Assembly (NCBI GenBank): GCA_022432975.1
Contig: CM039509.1
Coordinates: 21,173,432-21,237,431, forward strand
Length of the DNA: 64,000 bases
Reading direction: 5' to 3'
Source: Begonia masoniana
Taxonomy: Eukaryota > Streptophyta > Magnoliopsida > Cucurbitales > Begoniaceae
In this document: piece after piece, positions 58,504 to 64,000 of the stretch
Layout: every line of letters begins with the position of its first letter
How positions within the stretch are numbered: position 1 is the stretch's first letter
The notes under the pieces: generated by a model
Seen by the model: only the letters and a program-made list of their open reading frames with translations
What the model was told of the DNA's origin: nothing
The model's database searches: none
Program-made: the position numbers and the translations under genes

Positions 58504-59339
58504 TGATCTTGTTGTCTTCATCACGCCCACACATACTTATTCGAGGTGAGAAGGATTGATAGAGAAGAACGAAAGTTTCAAAATTTGAGAAGATCATTAT
58601 CGAAGCTCCTGTTTTAGTATTTGTGTGAAGTTAGCTACGCAGGTATAATTCTTTAATTCTTTAGATTAGATCTAAAAAATAAAAATTAAATTTCTAACAC
58701 ATGATTATTACAATATTATAGCAACGATCTGTTTATGTTCATAATAAATAATTTTTCATAATACATAGATTTTGAATTTTATCTGTGTTATGAATATCTG
58801 TAATTTTGCTGTGTGAGGGATTCCAAAAACCAATAGTGACTTAGTGAGACTCATTGTACATGACTAAATCATTAACTAACCTCTTTTCTTTGGAAAAAAA
58901 GTATGATTTTTTTTGGGTTTAAAATAGATAGTGACAAGTTGGTAACAAAATACCTAGATGATTTTAACAAAGTAATTATGGATTTAGAAAAAGGATATGG
59001 GTAGATGTAAAAACTGGTACTTTTTTATATATAATTAAATTCCACGTGTCAATTTTTTTTGTGTTATTGATGGTCAGCTTGTCATGGGTTGACTCTTTTT
59101 GTCTTTTTTTTGCAACGTTAGATATTTCGATCAAATGGACAAAAATCGATAATTTAAAGTTACTCTATGGATGAAGTTTGGAAAAAATAATTATGAGTAA
59201 TTTGAAATTAATTCAAGGATTTTTATTTAATATATAAAATGTGTTAATTTATATTTTATATATTAATTAATTAAATAATTATTTTATTGTTTCTTCTTCC
59301 TTTTCACATTGTGCGATTGGCAAAAAAAAGGAAAAGAGC
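58504..59339. other. Unassigned AT-rich sequence
   Basis: No gene seen. GAGGTGAGAAG near 58543 and CTACGCAGGTATAA near 58635 look like splice junctions but may be chance. Confidence 0.4.
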
Positions 59340-60475
59340 GATAGAGGTGAGATGGAAGTGTGCAACCCGTCGAATTCCAAGGCCGAAATCGTGTTCATGG
59401 GATTGCAATCAACAACTTTGGTGAAGAAACTTTGTTGGTAAGTTGATCCTAAACCTTCGTTTTCGCATTCAAAGTTTAAGGTTTATTATTGGTTCAGATT
59501 CGAATTTGGAAACTCAAATCCATTCTGAGTTATTTTGTTAAATTGGAGTTGTGTGCAAAGTTTTAAACTGATTGAAGGTGAAAAAATCGGTGAAAATGAC
59601 GAATTTCTGGCAAAACCCATCACTGGAACGACGTCTCTAGTCACCCTTTATCGAATTACAGAGTTCTGCAGTGGAGTCCCACAGCTGAGGTGCAAAGTTT
59701 GCAACTGAGTTTTGCAGCAGAGGGTGCGGAGTCTTGCAGTTGAAGTGCGGAGTCCTGTAGCAAAGTTCCATAGCTAAAGAGCAAAGTCCCACAGCTGAAG
59801 TGCGCAGTCCAACAACTGAGGTGCAAAGTTGCAAAGTGGAGTTCTGCAACTGGCAGTATGGAGTTCCTTACTGGAACCAAGACTTTCGCAATGGAGTCTT
59901 GGCTCCTGCACAAATAGTTTAGTGAAAGATTTTATCATTCCTTTGTCGTTCTCTTTCGGTTTGGATTCCTAGCCTGGTATAGGACCCATCTATATTTTAC
60001 TGATGCTCAAAAAGGATATTTATGGTACTAATTTTGTTTTAAGCTCGGACAAGTTTGTAGATTTTGAGTCGATACCAGCGGTTGTCGCTCTTTTGCATAA
60101 GAAGAGAGATCGTCGTCGAGGTAGAGGTTTTATACTTTTCGCACTATATTGCATCATTGTTTTCTATAACCTCATTTTTGGTGAGTCGGCACCTATGAAA
60201 AACCTGACGTGATCTGGTCATTAGTACTTCTGTTTTTAAGTATATGTACGTATGTTTTACACGTTTACTATTGATACATGATATTTTCATATTGTTGTGA
60301 TATATACTCTAGAGGATAAATCTTCTGATGGTTTGGACAATTTTGGTGTCAAAGCATTACGGGGCTATCTTAGTACACCTTTTGCTGTGTGATTTTTTGT
60401 TTGCACGTTACGAAATGAGTGATAGGGCAGTGATGATGCTCACTTTGCATTTCGAATCCCTAAACCTAATCAGGA
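59340..60475 (+). other. Probable fragment of a further LTR, interrupted by a MITE
   Basis: TATA-rich sequence, then a leader-like stretch ending TTGTTG/GTAAGTTG near 59450, a dyad-rich patch (59655-59900) and sequence that resumes after the MITE at 61181. The style resembles the other LTRs but no second copy or boundary is present. Confidence 0.35.
59655..59900. repeat. Degenerate repeats of CAGCTG/CAACTG type
   Basis: Roughly ten copies of a 20-30 bp pattern such as TCCCACAGCTGAGGTGCAAA and TCTTGCAGTTGAAGTGCGGA. The cores CACAGCTGAG, TGCAACTG and TGCAGTTG are partly complementary to each other. Confidence 0.7.
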
Positions 60476-61180
60476 TAGATATGACAAATGAGCAGGCTGG
60501 CTCGGTACTATAGCGGGCTCGGCTCAGCTTGTTTAACTTTGGCTCATGAGCTAGCTCGGGTTGAAATTTTTTAAGATTGGCTTGTTAGGCTTGGCTCATT
60601 GGGCTCACTCGGCTCGTTAGGCTCTTCTCTTTTAACTTGTTAGCCTCGGTGAGCCAAACCTTTTTAGGTTTGCCTCGGCTTAGCTTGGTAAAGCTCGTTT
60701 GCCACCTTAATTGCAAATAATTTGCAATTAAATAGGTGTCATCAATCTACTTAGTATGTGTATAATTTGAAATGATGCAACTTTTAAAAATTTGTGTCAT
60801 ACTTTTTATTAGATTATATCAAATAATTTTTTCGTAAATACATGTCATTTTATATATTAATAAAATAATTTTGTTAAATAAACAATTGACTATTATATTT
60901 TGACATTATAATGATAAATAATTATTACAATTTTAGTAATTATTTGTTTTAAAAAAATATATTTTACATTTATATAAATTTAAAATATTTATATATGCTT
61001 GTTTCGTTAGGCTCGTTTCACTGGCTCGGCTAAACTCGTTTAATATTGGCTTGCAAGCCAGCTCGGGTTAACTATTTTTTTTTTCCGGCTCAAAAGGCTC
61101 GGATCGTTGGGCTCATTAGGCTCGATGAGCCAGAATTTTTTAAGCTCGTCTCAGCCCGACTGGCTCGTTTGTCATCTCTA
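60476..61180 (-). mobile_element. hAT-like MITE with GCTCG subterminal repeats
   Basis: The inverted ends TAGATATGACAAATGAGC and TAGAGATGACAAACGAGC (reverse strand) match at 16 of 18 positions. Many GGCTCGTTAGGCTC words lie near both ends around an AT-rich core. The flanks aatcaggat and agatcggat look like a degraded 8-bp duplication. No transposase. The orientation is given by comparison with 52202-52672. Confidence 0.75.
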
Positions 61181-61360
61181 GATCGGATATATTTGTTGAT
61201 TTTAGTTACAGGTCGTGTCGTCGCTGAGTTAGCTTGCCAACCACCTGGGGTTGCTGAATCTACGGATCGCTATTACTTCCACTTTTTTTTGGCTCATGGA
61301 GTGTTGTTGGATCTTCATATCTCCGCCTTTATGTGATAGTGTGCCAGAATGGTCCTTTTG
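61181..61360 (+). other. Continuation of the interrupted LTR-like sequence
   Basis: Continues the region left of the MITE (TTAGTTACAG/GTCGTGTCGTCG looks like an acceptor). It ends at the start of LTR A2. Confidence 0.35.
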
Positions 61361-62480
61361 TGTAATACCCGGCTTGTACGGATTTCGAATTTAATATATT
61401 ATATTGATATAATATATTATATAATGGCATTTTTGTAAATATGTCAAATCAGGTCCGTTTCACGAAAAGAAAACGTCATTAAGATCCTAACGATTAATAG
61501 GAATTTTAAGAATATTATGAGAATTTTCGGAATAGTGACGCAATATTTCGAGTAGTTATGTTTCTCGTAATGTAATGGATGTTTTATTAAAATTAGTAAA
61601 CGAGATCCGTTTTACAAAATGAAAGCGTCATTATGACCCTAATTATTAATGGGAATTTTAAGGAAGTTTTGGGAATTTTCGGAGCTTAAACGCTATATTC
61701 CGAATAAGTGCGCTTCTCGTAACGTAAAGGACGTTTAGTAAAAATAGTAAACGAAGTCCGAATTGCGAACGGACAGATTTAATAAATCCCAGATGACGAA
61801 TAGGAGTTATTGGCAAAATATGGAAATTTGGAAAAGTCAGATTGTTGGACGATTAACGAAACGAACGACGAAACCAATATAATTAAGTGAGAAGGGCGTT
61901 TTAGTAATTTTCAAATCAATTCTAATTAAATAACCTATTTTCTTTCTTTTTCCCTCACTTTCTCTCTTTCTCTCTTTTTCTCTCTTTTCTCTCTGGAACG
62001 CACGAACAGAGAGGGCTTCCTCTCACGGCCGCCGACGTTCGCACGACGTCCGACCTCCGATCAACTCCGATCCTTCACGGTTTCTTCCCCTCTCGCAACC
62101 CTCGGTATGTAGCTTCGGTCTTTGAGTGGTTATTTCGAGTTTTACGGAGATGTAGCTTTAGGGTTTCAATTAGGGCTTTGACGAAAAACGCGGTTTAGGG
62201 CTCGTAATTAATAGGTTAGCCGTGATTAAATATATACTGAACGTATTGGATGTTATTGGACGAAGATAAATCAATTTGTGAAAAAGTATAAATTTGGGAA
62301 TTTATGGGTTTTCAGAAATAACTCGTAATTGGAATTTCAAATTAACGAGCGTTAAGTCGTCGTTAATTACTTCGATTAATTAAGTTGAAACTTTAGGAAT
62401 TGCCTTAGTTAAGGTTTTATTGAAATAGGACGTTTAGTAGTTTAAATTGGTTTTAACTACGAATGTTGCGTTTTGCCCAG

Positions 62481-62525
62481 ACGAACGACGCTCGTGGACG
62501 AAGCTCAGCGAGCTACGGACGACAG
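62481..62525 (+). other. Putative 45-nt LTR leader mini-exon (A2)
   Basis: TTTTGCCCAG/ACGAACGACG opens and GACGACAG/GTAAGTT closes the segment. Same length as in A, with about a third of the positions changed. Confidence 0.6.
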
Positions 62526-62787
62526 GTAAGTTTTCGTGACTTACTTTGACCCAAAGGTCTGCACCATACTCCGTCGTCGTCTCGAGAATACTCGAGGAAC
62601 TGTTTATTTTACGTTATTCTGGTTGGGTAGTTAGGTTAGTTGTTTATAGGTTCTGCTTAACTGTCTTGAATGTATGCATGTTGTTTGTTTAAATTCTGCT
62701 TATATGAACTGTTCATGCATCACGATTTTAAAGCACGCATAGAAAATGAATTTCCGCACAATGTTTTAAAGTAAATGCAAAGTAAAG

Positions 62788-62980
62788 ATGACCCTTCGGT
62801 ATATAGTTCAATGACCCTTCGGTATATAGTTCAAATGACCCTTCGGTATATAGTTCAAATGACCCTTCGGTATATAGTTCAAATGACCCTTCGGTATATA
62901 GTTCAAATGACCCATCGGTATATAGTTCAAATGACCCATCGGTATATAGTTCATGTGACCCTTCGGTATACAGTTCATAG
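62788..62980. repeat. 24-bp minisatellite, 8 copies, in A2 intron 2
   Basis: Unit TGACCCTTCGGTATATAGTT plus CAAA. Starts at 62789, 62812, then every 24 bp to 62956. Two copies read CCCATCGG. Absent from LTR A. Confidence 0.96.
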
Positions 62981-63036
62981 GTCACGCGAGATGGGGCTCA
63001 GGCACGGCTGTACGTGTTGTAAGCGTGTACCCCCCT

Positions 63037-63091
63037 CCATTAACCGGAAAGAGTGGTCCGCCCGCTGGACGTGCTCTCCCCGGTTATTGGG
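63037..63091 (+). other. Long hairpin in putative intron 2 of A2
   Basis: TAACCGGAAAGAG pairs with CTCTCCCCGGTTA, and inner GTCC pairs with GGAC. The outer arms differ from A, C and K on both sides. Confidence 0.78.
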
Positions 63092-63117
63092 CTGAGATCT
63101 CGGTGACACCTTCATAG

Positions 63118-63154
63118 CACAGCAAAGTAAAGCAAAGTAAAGTAAAGTAAAGAA
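63118..63154. repeat. (AGTAA) short tandem repeat
   Basis: AGCAAAGTAAAGCAAAGTAA-type units follow the hairpin. Confidence 0.8.
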
Positions 63155-63690
63155 AACGATGCATGATTTCTGAACTCACACGCATAGCATAGCATGTAGT
63201 TGCATTTACGTAGCTTACTGAGATTTCAATATCTCATATGTGTCTGTATGGTGTAGGTGACCTCTACACAGGTGAGGATGAGATCCCTCCACCCGAGGCG
63301 TGAGCAGTTGAGGGAGAATGGCCCGTGGGAGTGCGCTGAGCAGTCGAGGCGCGTATGACCTGAGGGGTAGTTATGTATGTATTTTGGGGGGAATTAATGG
63401 TTAATATGAATGTATAGTATATTTAGGTTGTTTGGATCTGGATAGGGATTAGATAATGTTTTGATAATTGTATGTAAAATGTTTTGGTTTTAAATGTTAC
63501 TGAATGTTTTGAAAACGTTTTGAATGGTTTTAGGTTGATACGGTTATGTTCGATGTTTAGATACATCCACGCAGTTGGACTTCGTAAAGTCTGCCGTAAG
63601 TCGGTTGAGTTAGCGCATAAGTCGATTTGGTTTAAAGATGTAAAAATTGTAGGAATGTGAAGTTGGTGCAGGAAAAATGGAAGTTGATGG

Positions 63691-63935
63691 TCTCTGGAAT
63701 CAGATTCCAGAGACTTGAAGATTTTATTTTTGCTCTCTGGAGAATTCCAGAGAGCAAGTGTTTGATCGCTGCACAGAGTGTGCAGCGATCGATCTCTGCA
63801 GCATGCAGAGATCGATCGCTGCATGCTGCAGGATCGCTGCTGGCTATTCTAGCTGCAACGATCGATCTCTGCTGCAGCGCAGAGATCGATCGCTGCCTCA
63901 GTGCAGCGATCTCTGCTACTTTTGAGGGCAGAATT
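63691..63935 (+). repeat. Palindrome-dense module of LTR A2
   Basis: Same words as the module of A (CTCTCTGGAGAATTCCAGAG, GATCGATCTCTGC, CTGCAGC) in a shorter and rearranged order, about 245 bp against 338 bp. Confidence 0.9.
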
Positions 63936-64000
63936 CCGATTCTGCCCTCCCTTCTTTTAATTGATTTTAAATGTTTTTAATTAAATGTTTTTAAGTTTTA

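Larger units (their letters stand above)
61361..64000 (+). repeat. LTR A2 (same family as A), cut by the window end
   Basis: Begins TGTAATACCCGGCTTGTACG and follows LTR A to the base equivalent to about 7211. It shares the promoter box (61893-61911), donor at 62105, mini-exon 62481-62525, hairpin, acceptor GTGTAG at 63256 and palindrome module, but diverges clearly from A and has its own minisatellite. It could be a solo LTR or the 5' LTR of a second full copy. Confidence 0.92.

Noticed and set aside
62728..62985. Repeat protein with YTEGSFEL units on the minus strand
   Set aside because: The frame exists only because a 24-bp minisatellite is a multiple of three. The equivalent LTR A lacks it.

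Overview
KIND OF SEQUENCE. The window reads as plant nuclear heterochromatin, probably from a eudicot. It is one dense nest of LTR retrotransposons and I find no host gene. The lineages are chromodomain Ty3/gypsy elements (Tekay/Del-like, long 2.1-2.7 kb LTRs), an Athila-type Ty3/gypsy with a tRNA-Asp primer site, a gag-only non-autonomous element (TR-GAG type), a Cassandra-type element with 5S rRNA-like LTRs, a decayed Ty1/copia, and two hAT-like MITEs. The species cannot be told from the sequence. || LAYOUT (letters are my own names). A (+, from before base 1 to 7387) has an unbroken 1488-codon gag-pol and is inserted in LTR B1 (-, 7388-9347). B1 is inserted in the gag of K (-, gag 9348-10107, 5' LTR 10270-15192). 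K's 5' LTR is split by solo LTR B2 (11021-13528). K sits in the first LTR of a Cassandra multimer (15193-16719). The multimer sits in the pol of J (+, 16720-18521), whose 3' LTR lies in three pieces (18522-20489, 49092-49452, 51560-51894). J's LTR was hit by D (-, 20490-49086) and by solo LTR G (-, 49453-51554). D contains the Athila-type element E (-, 24662-46228). E contains F (-, 26019-34825, complete but frameshifted) and solo LTR C (+, 39695-41929). To the right are solo LTR H (+, 53180-55285), a decayed copia (55303-58498), two hAT-like MITEs and LTR A2 (+, 61361 to the window end), which belongs to A's family. || TARGET SITE DUPLICATIONS. Exact 5-bp duplications support D (agtta), E (catgc), F (tccgg), C (ttcat), B2 (gatcc) and H (atatc). 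G (cgacc/ccacc) is imperfect. || WHAT IS NEW OR ODD. The chromovirus LTRs (A, A2, B1, B2, C, F, G, H, J, K) differ widely in sequence but appear to share one architecture. From 5' to 3' it is: a GGGCAAAATNGTAATTT-like box (not seen in J), then TATA; exon 1; intron 1; a 45-54 nt mini-exon framed by AG and GTAAGT; intron 2 holding a long hairpin whose arms change sequence but keep pairing; a branch-point-like box and TAG acceptor; and, about 200-750 bp before the LTR end, a module of dense palindromes or tandem repeats. The last module uses a few motif sets (GATCGATCG with CTCTCTGG/CCAGAGAG; GTCGACC; CCGATGACGTCAGCCGG with CACTAAACGACAAA), which recur between families and partly in the Athila LTR. 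I regard this structured, spliced LTR leader as the best candidate for something undescribed. All of it is inferred by eye from sequence.
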